A stretch of DNA of 41,138 nt, from contig JBPCVY010000048.1 of assembly GCA_051010055.1 (NCBI GenBank), forward strand, positions 1 through 41,138. The letters are read 5' to 3'. Below the pieces are notes generated by a model, which did no database searches, had not been told where the DNA came from, and saw only the letters and a program-made list of their open reading frames with translations. Below, piece after piece: positions 25,432 to 33,253 of the stretch; within the stretch, counting starts at the first letter, position 1; every line of letters begins with the position of its first letter. Source of the DNA: CAJQND01 sp051010055 (GTDB taxonomy: Bacteria; Pseudomonadota; Alphaproteobacteria; Rhizobiales; CAJQND01). The translations under genes and the position numbers were made by a program.

Positions 25432-27474
25432 ATGAGCGAAAGGGAAAAAGAAGCGTTGGTAGTTTTCACGCCGTCTGGAAAACGTGGACGCTTCCCCCTT
25501 GGCACAGAACTTCTTACAGCCGCCCGCGCACTCGGGGTCGACATCGATTCTGTGTGTGGCGGGCGCGCTATTTGCGGGCGCTGTCAGGTCAATGTCGGTC
25601 AAGGCGAGTTCGCCAAGCACGGCATAAAGTCATCTGACGAAAGCCTGAGCGGTATTTCCAAAGTTGAAATCCGCTATGATGAAAAGCGCGGTCTTGCCAA
25701 TGGCCGCCGCCTTTCGTGCCAGACAAAACTTCTGGGCGATGTCGTTATCGACGTGCCACCGGAAAGTCAGGTGCACAAGCAGGTTGTGCGCAAGCGCGCT
25801 GAAACCCATTCTATTGAACTGGACCCGGTCACAAGGCTCTACTATCTCGAAGTGGAAGAGCCCGACATGCACAAGCCATCTTCTGACTTGGAGCGGGTTT
25901 ATGATGCCTTGCGTGAGCAATGGGAAATTCCGGATGCCACCTGCGATATGCACATTCTTTCAGAATTGCAGCAGGTGTTGAGGCAGGGCGATTGGAAAAT
26001 TACCGTCGCCGTTCACCAGCGCCTGCCAGGTGGCGTCAGCCAGATTGCCGGCATCTGGCCGGGCTTTCATGACCGCGCATACGGCCTTGCCATCGATATA
26101 GGTTCAACCACGATTGCCGCCCACCTTTGCAATCTTCTGGACGGCGAGGTGCGCGCATCATCGGGGTTGATGAACCCGCAAATCCGCTATGGAGAAGACC
26201 TGATGAGCCGGGTCTCCTATGTGATGATGAACCCGGGCGGTGAAGTGGAAATGACGTCTGCTGTGCGCGATGCCATCAACGTGCTCGCCAGCCAGGTATC
26301 GATTGAGGCGGGTATCAATCCGGACAATATTCTCGAAGCCGTTCTGGTGGGCAATCCGGTTATGCACCACCTGGTGCTGGGTATTGACCCGACAGAGCTT
26401 GGCGGTGCGCCATTTGCCCTGGCAACCGGCCTGCCGGTTACCCGGCCCGCACGCGATCTTGACCTGAAGCTTCATGGCGGCGCCCACGTTTACGTCTTGC
26501 CTTGCATTGCAGGACATGTGGGGGCCGATGCTGCAGCGGTCGTTCTGTCTGAGGGCCCGCATCTTTCAGATGAGATGACGCTGATTGCGGATGTCGGCAC
26601 CAATGCTGAAATCGTGCTCGGCAGCAAGGAACGGCTGCTGGCTTGTTCATCGCCAACAGGCCCGGCATTTGAAGGGGCGCAAATTTCATCTGGCCAGCGT
26701 GCTGCCCCCGGGGCAATCGAACGGGTTCGCATTGATGCTGAAACCCTTGAGCCGCGCTTTCGGGTAATTGGCTGTGATTTGTGGTCAGACGAGCCAGGCT
26801 TTGACGAGGCAACCCAGTCCTCCGGCGTTACCGGCATATGCGGCTCGGGCATTATTGAAGTGCTGGCCGAGATGTTCCTCGCCGGTATTATCAATCAAGA
26901 CGGTGTGGTCGATGGTGCAATGGCGCAACTTTCCAATCGCATTGCCCAGGATGGGCGGACATTCTCTTATGTTCTGCACGAGGGTGAACAACTCATCTCA
27001 ATCACCCAGAACGATGTGCGGGCCATCCAGCTTGCCAAGGCTGCCCTTTATGCCGGTACCCGGCTTTTGATGGACAATATGGGCATTGAAAGTGTTGACC
27101 GTGTGCGCCTTGCAGGCGCCTTCGGCAGCCATATCGATGTCAAATATGCCATGGTGCTTGGCCTTATTCCGGACTGCCCGCTTGAAAAGGTGCAATCGGC
27201 AGGAAATGCCGCCGGAACCGGTGCGCGTATCGCTCTGTTGAATTCATCAGCACGCGATGAGATTGAGCGGCTGGTGTGTGATATCGAAAAGGTTGAAACC
27301 GCTGTCGAGCCGCGTTTTCAGGAACATTTTGTAGAAGCAATGGCCTTTCCGCACAAAACCGCGCCATTCCCGAATCTGTCACGGGAAGTCACGCTCCCTG
27401 CGCCAAAGGAAGTGGCCGCGCCAGACGACAATGAAAGTGGTGGCCGCCGGCGCCGGCGCCGGGCTTCGAAATAG
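25432..27474 (+). CDS. corrinoid activation protein (2Fe-2S ferredoxin domain plus ASKHA ATPase)
   Basis: This 680-residue protein is of the RACE / DUF4445 family, which uses ATP to reduce inactive cob(II)alamin on a corrinoid protein back to cob(I)alamin. The N-terminal plant-type 2Fe-2S domain has Cys42-X5-Cys48-X2-Cys51 and Cys96 (VCGGRAICGRC; RRLSCQTK). A linker domain leads to the ASKHA ATPase near residue 217 (YGLAIDIGSTTIAAHL), with phosphate motifs ADVGTNAEIVLG and TGICGSGIIEVLAE. The C-terminus ends SGGRRRRRRASK, almost the same as the preceding methyltransferase. Its TAG stop directly abuts the stop of the convergent OmpA-like gene. Confidence 0.93.
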   Translation: MSEREKEALVVFTPSGKRGRFPLGTELLTAARALGVDIDSVCGGRAICGRCQVNVGQGEFAKHGIKSSDESLSGISKVEIRYDEKRGLANGRRLSCQTKLLGDVVIDVPPESQVHKQVVRKRAETHSIELDPVTRLYYLEVEEPDMHKPSSDLERVYDALREQWEIPDATCDMHILSELQQVLRQGDWKITVAVHQRLPGGVSQIAGIWPGFHDRAYGLAIDIGSTTIAAHLCNLLDGEVRASSGLMNPQIRYGEDLMSRVSYVMMNPGGEVEMTSAVRDAINVLASQVSIEAGINPDNILEAVLVGNPVMHHLVLGIDPTELGGAPFALATGLPVTRPARDLDLKLHGGAHVYVLPCIAGHVGADAAAVVLSEGPHLSDEMTLIADVGTNAEIVLGSKERLLACSSPTGPAFEGAQISSGQRAAPGAIERVRIDAETLEPRFRVIGCDLWSDEPGFDEATQSSGVTGICGSGIIEVLAEMFLAGIINQDGVVDGAMAQLSNRIAQDGRTFSYVLHEGEQLISITQNDVRAIQLAKAALYAGTRLLMDNMGIESVDRVRLAGAFGSHIDVKYAMVLGLIPDCPLEKVQSAGNAAGTGARIALLNSSARDEIERLVCDIEKVETAVEPRFQEHFVEAMAFPHKTAPFPNLSREVTLPAPKEVAAPDDNESGGRRRRRRASK

Positions 27475-28095
27475 TCAGGTAATCGGAGAAACCCTGATTT
27501 CCATCCGGTTGTTTCGGCTCCGGCCCTTGGAAGATTTGTTGCTTGCTGCTGGTAATGCCTCGCCTTCACCGGCGGTTCGGATACGCATGGCCAAAACACC
27601 ATTGCTGCGTAAAGCGTCCGATATGGCGTCTGCCCGGAACTCTGAAACGCTTTGATTGAAATGCTCAGAGCCATTGCTGTCGGTGTGGCCGGTAATTGTT
27701 ATCGCCGTTCTGTCGAATGTGATCATGACAGAGGACAGGTGCTTCATGGCTGCTTCAAAATCCACCGAAAGCTGAAGCCCGTCTTCTTTGAACGCGAATT
27801 CGCTTTGCGCCACGATGACGATGTCATAGGCGTTCCTTGCCAGGCGAAAATCTTTGTTGAATTCGAGCCTTTTACCTATTTCGCGCGCCTGGTTGTCCAT
27901 ATAGGCGCTGGTATTTTCAGGCGTTAAGGCTTTGACGCCGGCGCTTTCCAAGGCCACGGTACGAGATGCTGGTTTGTGCACAATCTTCATTGTGGGCGGG
28001 GCCTTGTTCCCTATGATAACCGGGCCATCAACCTTGGGGGCTGCGCAGGCACTCAGGAACGGGCAAAAGAGCGCCAAGGCACAAAATACCTTCAT
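27475..28095 (-). CDS. OmpA-family lipoprotein
   Basis: This 206-residue secreted protein has a lipoprotein signal, with lipobox Leu14-Ser-Ala-Cys17. From about residue 90 it has an OmpA-like peptidoglycan-binding domain: ITGHTDSNGSEHFNQSVSEF-type motif, RADAISDALRSNGV, and the conserved end NNRMEIRV. It probably tethers the outer membrane to the cell wall. The N-terminal half (20-90) has no domain I recognise. Its stop codon touches the stop of the convergent activase gene, with no intervening base. Confidence 0.86.
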   Translation of the reverse strand: MKVFCALALFCPFLSACAAPKVDGPVIIGNKAPPTMKIVHKPASRTVALESAGVKALTPENTSAYMDNQAREIGKRLEFNKDFRLARNAYDIVIVAQSEFAFKEDGLQLSVDFEAAMKHLSSVMITFDRTAITITGHTDSNGSEHFNQSVSEFRADAISDALRSNGVLAMRIRTAGEGEALPAASNKSSKGRSRNNRMEIRVSPIT

Positions 28096-28166
28096 TGAAA
28101 ATCCAATTTGAAAAATGCGCCGCTTTCGCGGCCTTAAAAATCGCCGTCATTCAACGTTGTTGAACG

Positions 28167-29021
28167 TCAAATGTCCAGTTTTTTGCGTAACGCAAGGAAA
28201 TCGCGCCACGCCAGCCGCTTTTGCACGGGTTGACGCAGCAAATATGCCGGATGAAGGGTTGGCAGAAGCGGTATCTCTTTGCCATTTACCTCAAGGGCGC
28301 GCCATTTGCCGCGGGCGCGCAAAATCCCGACCGAGCCGCCAATGAGCCGGTGCATGGGCGTTGCGCCAAGGCACACGATAACCTCGGGGGCGGCGAGCTT
28401 GATGGCGCGGTGAATGAATGGGAAACAGACTTCTGATTCTGCCGCAGTCGGCTTTCGGTTGCCGGGTGGGCGCCAGAAAATTGTGTTTGAAATAAACACC
28501 GAACGGGCCGGGTCTTCTGCTGCTCTGTCTAGGCCGATGGCATTCAGCATCAAATCCAGCAATTGGCCTGAACGCCCGACGAACGGCTTGCCCTGCCTGT
28601 CTTCGTCAGCACCGGGCGCCTCGCCAATCATCATCACCCTGGCGGCCGCATTGCCATCGCTGAACACGAGGTTCTTTGCCGTTTTCTTCAACGGGCACCC
28701 GTCGAAACCAGATAGGGCCTTGGAGAGTTCTTCCAGCGAAGCAGTTTCCTCTGCGCATTTTTTCGCCTCGGCGATCAGCTCATCAGGTGAGGTCAGATTC
28801 GCCTGGGCGCTTGCCGGCGGCGGACGCAGCGTTGCAGACGGGGCCGGGAAGGCCTGGCTATGCACTTGCTGGCGCGCCTGAGGCTTTTGAGCCTGTGCAC
28901 GGGCGGCGGCTTTTTCTTTCGACAACGCAAAACGGTCGATCGCGGCATCGCCTATGGCCTCATCGACGCCAATTTCGCCATACCAGTTGAGCAATGCCTC
29001 GAGATTGCCGTCAAAAGCCAT
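28167..29021 (-). CDS. uracil-DNA glycosylase, family-4-like
   Basis: The protein removes uracil from DNA. It has the family 4/5 motif GEAPGADEDRQGKPFVGRSG, the following LLDLMLNAIG, NTIFWRPPGNRKPTAAE, and the C-terminal HPAYLLRQP with its catalytic-pocket His. The start was set at the ATG at 29021 (MAFDGNLEALLNWYGEIGVD), with GAAGGGA upstream, giving 284 residues. An ATG at 29045 is possible, but a TATACT -10-like box sits directly before it. Two of the four iron-sulphur cysteines typical of family 4 are not visible: a lone Cys in GCPLKK and Trp where VxCRPPGNR is usual. Residues 50-105 form a low-complexity Ala/Gln/Pro linker. Confidence 0.88.
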   Translation of the reverse strand: MAFDGNLEALLNWYGEIGVDEAIGDAAIDRFALSKEKAAARAQAQKPQARQQVHSQAFPAPSATLRPPPASAQANLTSPDELIAEAKKCAEETASLEELSKALSGFDGCPLKKTAKNLVFSDGNAAARVMMIGEAPGADEDRQGKPFVGRSGQLLDLMLNAIGLDRAAEDPARSVFISNTIFWRPPGNRKPTAAESEVCFPFIHRAIKLAAPEVIVCLGATPMHRLIGGSVGILRARGKWRALEVNGKEIPLLPTLHPAYLLRQPVQKRLAWRDFLALRKKLDI

Positions 29022-29163
29022 ATTTGGTGTTTTCCCTTCGGCCATGTGTTCAGTATAACACCATTGATAGATTGCGGTGGCAACGGAAGGGTAGCGGTCC
29101 ACCGGAATTTGAGGTTTATAAGGGCCGGACGAATTTTGGTCTGGGGTAGAAGGGGATACTTAG

Positions 29164-30846
29164 TTGAGCGAAGAAAATGGCGGCGCGCCTGAGCGCGAGG
29201 CGATGGAATTTGATGTGGTGATTGTGGGCGCCGGCCCGGCGGGTCTGGCAGCGGCAATTCGCCTGAAACAGCTGGCCGGCGAGGCTGGCAGCGATATTTC
29301 AGTATGCGTGCTGGAGAAAGGCTCTGAGGTTGGCGCGCATATTCTCTCTGGTGCAGTGATTGATCCGATTGCGTTGAACGAGCTCATTCCAAATTGGAAA
29401 GAGCTTGGTGCACCGCTCAACACGGAAGTCACGTCCGATCGTTTCTTTGTGCTTGGGCCGGCCGGTGCAATGCGCCTACCGAATTTCGGCATGCCGAAGC
29501 TGATGGATAATCACTGCAATTATGCTGTTTCACTTGGTAATGTATGCCGTTGGCTGGCCGAACAGGCCGAAGGTCTGGGCGTTGAGATTTATCCGGGCTT
29601 TGCGTGCTCGGAACTGGTTCACCGCGAAGATGGCTCGGTGAAGGGCGTTGTTGCCGGTGTTATGGGCATTGGCCGCGACGGTGAGCAGAAAGCTGAATTT
29701 GAGCCGGGCATGGAACTGCACGGCAAGTATGTCTTCATTGCGGAAGGCGTTCGCGGCTCGCTGGCCAAACAGATCATTGCTGAATACACCCTGGATAAGG
29801 GACGCGATCCGCAAAAGTTTGGCATTGGCATCAAAGAGCTGTGGGAAGTGAAGCCGGAAAACCATGTGCAGGGCCAGGTAACCCACACAATGGGCTGGCC
29901 GCTGGGCACCAAAACCGGTGGTGGCAGCTTCATGTATCATATTGAAGACAACCAGGTGGCCATTGGCTTCGTGGTGCATCTGAACTACGAAAATCCATAC
30001 CTTTCGCCCTACAATGAGTTCCAACGCTTCAAGCATCACCCAATGATCGCATCTGTGCTGGAAGGGGGCAGGCGCATTGCCTATGGCGCGCGGGCAATTA
30101 CCGAAGGCGGCTTGCAGTCCCTGCCGCAACTCTATTTCCCGGGCGGTGCGCTCATTGGCTGTTCGGCAGGCATGGTCAATGTTCCCCGGATAAAAGGCTC
30201 CCACAATGCCATGAAGAGCGGCATGCTGGCCGCTGAGGCAGCGTTTGAGGCCATAAGCCAGGGCCGCGAAGGCGATGAACTCGTGGGATACGAGAACGCG
30301 TTCCGTTCATCCTGGATCTACAAGGATTTGGAGCTGGTGCAGAACGCCAAGCCAATGTGGTCGAAAATGGGTCTCATTGGCGGGCTCTTGCTCGGCGGCA
30401 TGGATATGCACATGCGCGAAAAGCTTGGCTTTTCCCTGTATGGCACCTGGCGCCACGGCAAGCCGGACTATGCCTGCACCAAGTCGGCATCTGAATGCAG
30501 GGAAATCGAATATCCAAAACCGGATGGTGTGTTGTCATTCGACAGGCTCACCAATGTTTCTTTCTCGGCCACTAACCATGAGGAAGACCAGCCTGTCCAC
30601 CTGCAGCTTGCCGATGAAAGCGTGCCAATAAAAATCAATTTGGAAAAATTCGCCGAACCGGCCCAGCGTTATTGCCCGGCCGGGGTTTACGAAGTCAACT
30701 ATGACGATGATGGCAGCAATCCCAAGTTCCAGATAAACGCCCAGAACTGCGTGCACTGCAAAACCTGCGACATCAAGGACCCGAGCCAGAATATCAACTG
30801 GACGGTGCCTGAAGGGGCAGGCGGGCCGAATTACCCGAACATGTAG
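29164..30846 (+). CDS. electron transfer flavoprotein-ubiquinone oxidoreductase
   Basis: ETF-QO takes electrons from reduced ETF and passes them to ubiquinone at the inner membrane. It serves acyl-CoA, dimethylglycine and sarcosine dehydrogenases. The 560-residue protein has the FAD motif DVVIVGAGPAGLAAA near residues 16-30 and GSAGMVNVP-like CSAGMVNVPRIKGSHNAM. The C-terminal 4Fe-4S ferredoxin domain has YCPAGVYEV and NCVHCKTCDIKDPSQNI. The start is the TTG at 29164, supported by AAGGGGA about nine bases upstream. The next ATG (29203) has a poorer site. It is divergent from the uracil-DNA glycosylase gene. No etfAB genes are near. Confidence 0.95.
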   Translation: MSEENGGAPEREAMEFDVVIVGAGPAGLAAAIRLKQLAGEAGSDISVCVLEKGSEVGAHILSGAVIDPIALNELIPNWKELGAPLNTEVTSDRFFVLGPAGAMRLPNFGMPKLMDNHCNYAVSLGNVCRWLAEQAEGLGVEIYPGFACSELVHREDGSVKGVVAGVMGIGRDGEQKAEFEPGMELHGKYVFIAEGVRGSLAKQIIAEYTLDKGRDPQKFGIGIKELWEVKPENHVQGQVTHTMGWPLGTKTGGGSFMYHIEDNQVAIGFVVHLNYENPYLSPYNEFQRFKHHPMIASVLEGGRRIAYGARAITEGGLQSLPQLYFPGGALIGCSAGMVNVPRIKGSHNAMKSGMLAAEAAFEAISQGREGDELVGYENAFRSSWIYKDLELVQNAKPMWSKMGLIGGLLLGGMDMHMREKLGFSLYGTWRHGKPDYACTKSASECREIEYPKPDGVLSFDRLTNVSFSATNHEEDQPVHLQLADESVPIKINLEKFAEPAQRYCPAGVYEVNYDDDGSNPKFQINAQNCVHCKTCDIKDPSQNINWTVPEGAGGPNYPNM

Positions 30847-30855
30847 GGATGCCGG

Positions 30856-31128
30856 TTAGAGCAAATTTCGATCATATCGAACCATTCTGACGGAGCGATT
30901 TTGTAACAAGATCAAGTGAAGGCGCGACGGGAACATCTAGATATTCGCGAGCGGCTTTACGCCGGGATTGGAGCAAAAGCGCCCGTCCCTTCGGGTTTCC
31001 GATTGGCGGACGCCCAGAGCCAAACCAGCTTTCAGTGATGCCGGCATCAGCTGAAACCCGTTTCAACTCTGGCTCGCCACGCCAATTGAGAAACAGAATT
31101 GCTTCAATATGGTCGGAACTTGCTCTAG
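30856..31128. mobile_element. 273-bp MITE-like element with imperfect terminal inverted repeats (copy C)
   Basis: The left end (30856-30889) starts TTAGAGCA and continues with TTTCG, ATATCGAA and ATTCTG. The right end (31094-31128) is its imperfect complement, ending CAATATGGTCGGAACTTGCTCTAG-like with GCTCTAG. These blocks match the perfect palindrome at 23989-24050 base for base at most positions. The 200-base interior encodes nothing convincing and contains several GC-rich inverted segments. It fills the whole gap between ETF-QO and the transglycosylase gene, whose TAG stop (31127-31125) lies inside the right end. It has no transposase, so it would be non-autonomous. Confidence 0.6.
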
Positions 31129-32411
31129 TTTGCGGTTTTGTTGAGGTGCTTGATGAATTTCGCGCCCGGCCAGCAATCTTGCCTAAGCTTGTATTTAAGC
31201 TGGTAAAGGCCGGTTGCTGAGCGGGTTCGGAACCCCACCAGACCGTCAACAGTGTCGCCGATATTGTAGCCGAGCTTTTGCATTTTCGTTTGCACCACCT
31301 TCATCCGGTCTCGGGTGTAGGTGGGCACTTTGCGCCACTTGGTGATGAACGATTTGTTGGCGCCCATGCGGTCTGCAACATGGCCGACGAACAGGGCGTA
31401 GACGTCTGATTCATTGTACTCTTTGAGCACGTAGAAATTCTTGGTGACGATGAATGCCGGCCCGTAGCGCCCGGCCGGCACTAGCAATGATGTAGGGTAG
31501 CCGAGCGCGCGCTGAGAATATTTGCGCCCGGCAACCCGGTTTACGCCCCGCTTTTTCCACGTGGCCACCGGCACCCTCTTGTCCGGCCCCTCAAGCGCGC
31601 AGTTAACGTTGTTGGGCAGGGCAACTTCATACCCCCATGGCAAATGAGGCTGCCAGCCCTTTTGGCGCAGGAAATTCGCCGTGCTTGCCAGCGCATCTGG
31701 AATATTGTTCCAGATATCCTTTTTGCCATCTCCGTTGAAATCTACTGCGTACTGGAGGAACTGGCTTGGCAGCATTTGCGTGTGCCCCATTGCGCCGGCC
31801 CATGAACTGCGCATCTTGTCGCGCGCAATATGACCATCTTTGAGGATTTGCAGCGCGGCAAGAACTTCCTTGCGGAAAAAATCACGGCGCCGGCCCGCAA
31901 AGGCGAGCGTCGCCAAAGAGCGCACCGCGTAGTGTGGAATTTTCGCTACGCCATAGGCTGTTTCGCGGCCCCAGACAGACAAAACAATGGCTCCCGGAAC
32001 ACCGTAGCGCTGCTCAATACGCGCCAATGTCTTGCCATATCTTTTGCGGTAGGCCGCGCCGCGTTGGGCCAGGGCATAGATTTGGCGTTCACCAAAATAT
32101 AGCCCCGGGCTGCCAAATTCCCTCTGGCGTTTAGGCTTGCCCTTCTTTTCCGCCAAATCTGGCAATGACCAGTCAAGGGTGACGCCGGCAAAGGCTGTTT
32201 TGAAGGTTTTGCGCGATACGCCCATGGCCTTAGCATCGCGCCAGAGGGCCATCTGCCAAGTTTGGAACCTCTTCTCCATTGTTTTTTTGGAGACGCCGCT
32301 GCTCGTGGACAATTCTGCATTGGCTGTTCGCGGAGCATTACAAAAAGCTACTGCTGTAAGAATACAAACTGTGGCGGCAAGAAAAGTTTTTCTAATGTTT
32401 CCGGGAACCAT
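31125..32411 (-). CDS. MltB-like lytic murein transglycosylase with C-terminal peptidoglycan-binding domain
   Basis: This 428-residue periplasmic enzyme cuts peptidoglycan glycan strands with 1,6-anhydro ring formation. It has a signal peptide (KTFLAATVCILTAVAFCNA, cleavage near ANA). The SLT_2 domain has catalytic Glu in VLSVWGRETAYGV, then SSWAGAMGHTQMLPSQFLQY and DFNGDGKKDIWNNIPDALAS. From about residue 365 a PG_binding_1 domain follows (MKVVQTKMQKLGYNIGDTVD). There is no lipobox, unlike E. coli MltB. The Shine-Dalgarno AGGACG is good. The stop codon is formed by the end of a repeat element, so the last residues may differ from relatives. Confidence 0.92.
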   Translation of the reverse strand: MVPGNIRKTFLAATVCILTAVAFCNAPRTANAELSTSSGVSKKTMEKRFQTWQMALWRDAKAMGVSRKTFKTAFAGVTLDWSLPDLAEKKGKPKRQREFGSPGLYFGERQIYALAQRGAAYRKRYGKTLARIEQRYGVPGAIVLSVWGRETAYGVAKIPHYAVRSLATLAFAGRRRDFFRKEVLAALQILKDGHIARDKMRSSWAGAMGHTQMLPSQFLQYAVDFNGDGKKDIWNNIPDALASTANFLRQKGWQPHLPWGYEVALPNNVNCALEGPDKRVPVATWKKRGVNRVAGRKYSQRALGYPTSLLVPAGRYGPAFIVTKNFYVLKEYNESDVYALFVGHVADRMGANKSFITKWRKVPTYTRDRMKVVQTKMQKLGYNIGDTVDGLVGFRTRSATGLYQLKYKLRQDCWPGAKFIKHLNKTAN

Positions 32412-32520
32412 AATTTCGTCCTGATTAGCAGTTCATCAATCAAATGCTGGCACTTGAGATATGCCTGCGCAGGTTTAGCGTTTTGGGTGAATATAATAAT
32501 TTGGCCATAGAGGAAAAGAG

Positions 32521-33108
32521 ATTTTCAGAAGCTTGCCAATTTGCCTGCTGATTGCGGTTTGTCTGGTGTTGCCCGCCGGGCAAAAGGCCAGTGCCGGGCA
32601 GGGGTACCGCGCTTATGTGGCGAAAATATTGACGCAACTGCCCGCGGGCAGCCGCGTGCGCCCTGACCTTGAAGCATATCTCAACCAGCTCGCATCCTCA
32701 GCGCGCAAACGGGCGGGAAGAAAACCCCTGAAAGCATCAAACAAGCTCAACGGCGCTGCCCGCGGACAGGCAGCCGATATGCTTCTTGGCAACTATGTCG
32801 GCCATCACTCTCGTAGCGGTTACCGGTTCAGCGCCAGATTTGCCGCCTATGCGGGCAAGGATTTCCAAGGCCGGCACGGAGAAAACGCCGCCCGGGACCG
32901 CCACCGCGGCGCGGTTAACAAGGCAAAGGCAAAGCGCCTTTTCAATCAATGGATGAACAGCGGTGGGCACCGGCGCAACTTGCTCAACAGGTCTTATGCA
33001 TATGTTTCAACCGGAGCCATTCAGAAAGGTAATCATCTTTATGCTGTGCAGATTTTCTGGGAACCGGGGCAAAAAAAGCCTTCGGTGAACATGTTGGTCA
33101 TTAATTGA
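32521..33108 (+). CDS. secreted CAP-domain (SCP/PR1) protein, probable ATT start
   Basis: The CAP domain is seen in LNGAARGQAADMLLGNYVGH with HHSRSGYRF, GENAA and NQWMNSGGHRRNLLNRSY. The function of bacterial CAP proteins is mostly unknown; many are envelope-associated. The frame has no ATG or GTG at its 5' end. The Shine-Dalgarno AGAGGA (32509-32514) ends six bases before an in-frame ATT (32521). Starting there gives a normal signal peptide, MFRSLPICLLIAVCLVLPAG. A TTG at 32533 is the other option, but it is 18 bases from the Shine-Dalgarno and leaves no positive N-region. TATAAT at 32492-32497 may be its -10. Confidence 0.78.
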   Translation: MFRSLPICLLIAVCLVLPAGQKASAGQGYRAYVAKILTQLPAGSRVRPDLEAYLNQLASSARKRAGRKPLKASNKLNGAARGQAADMLLGNYVGHHSRSGYRFSARFAAYAGKDFQGRHGENAARDRHRGAVNKAKAKRLFNQWMNSGGHRRNLLNRSYAYVSTGAIQKGNHLYAVQIFWEPGQKKPSVNMLVIN

Positions 33109-33201
33109 TCAGAATTGAAGTGCAATGTAACGCGTGCGAGGTCAATTTAACCTTCGCAAAACCAAATAGGTGAGAACAAATACTCGCTTTTTCGTCAAAA
33201 T

Positions 33202-33213
33202 CGTCATATGACG
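33202..33213. promoter_or_regulatory. 12-bp perfect palindrome upstream of the TPR gene
   Basis: CGTCATATGACG is a perfect palindrome 40 bases before the TPR start, in the 145-base gap after the CAP gene. It could be a dimeric regulator site. No regulator is adjacent, and the size could arise by chance. Confidence 0.3.
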
Positions 33214-33253
33214 GGTTACGTGCTGGAACCTGACGGTTCGAATTTCAATAGTC

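Noticed and set aside
30872..31249. 125-codon open frame on the minus strand across the repeat element
   Set aside because: It spans the end of the transglycosylase gene and the repeat interior in another frame, with no recognisable domain; the interior is better explained as a non-coding element.
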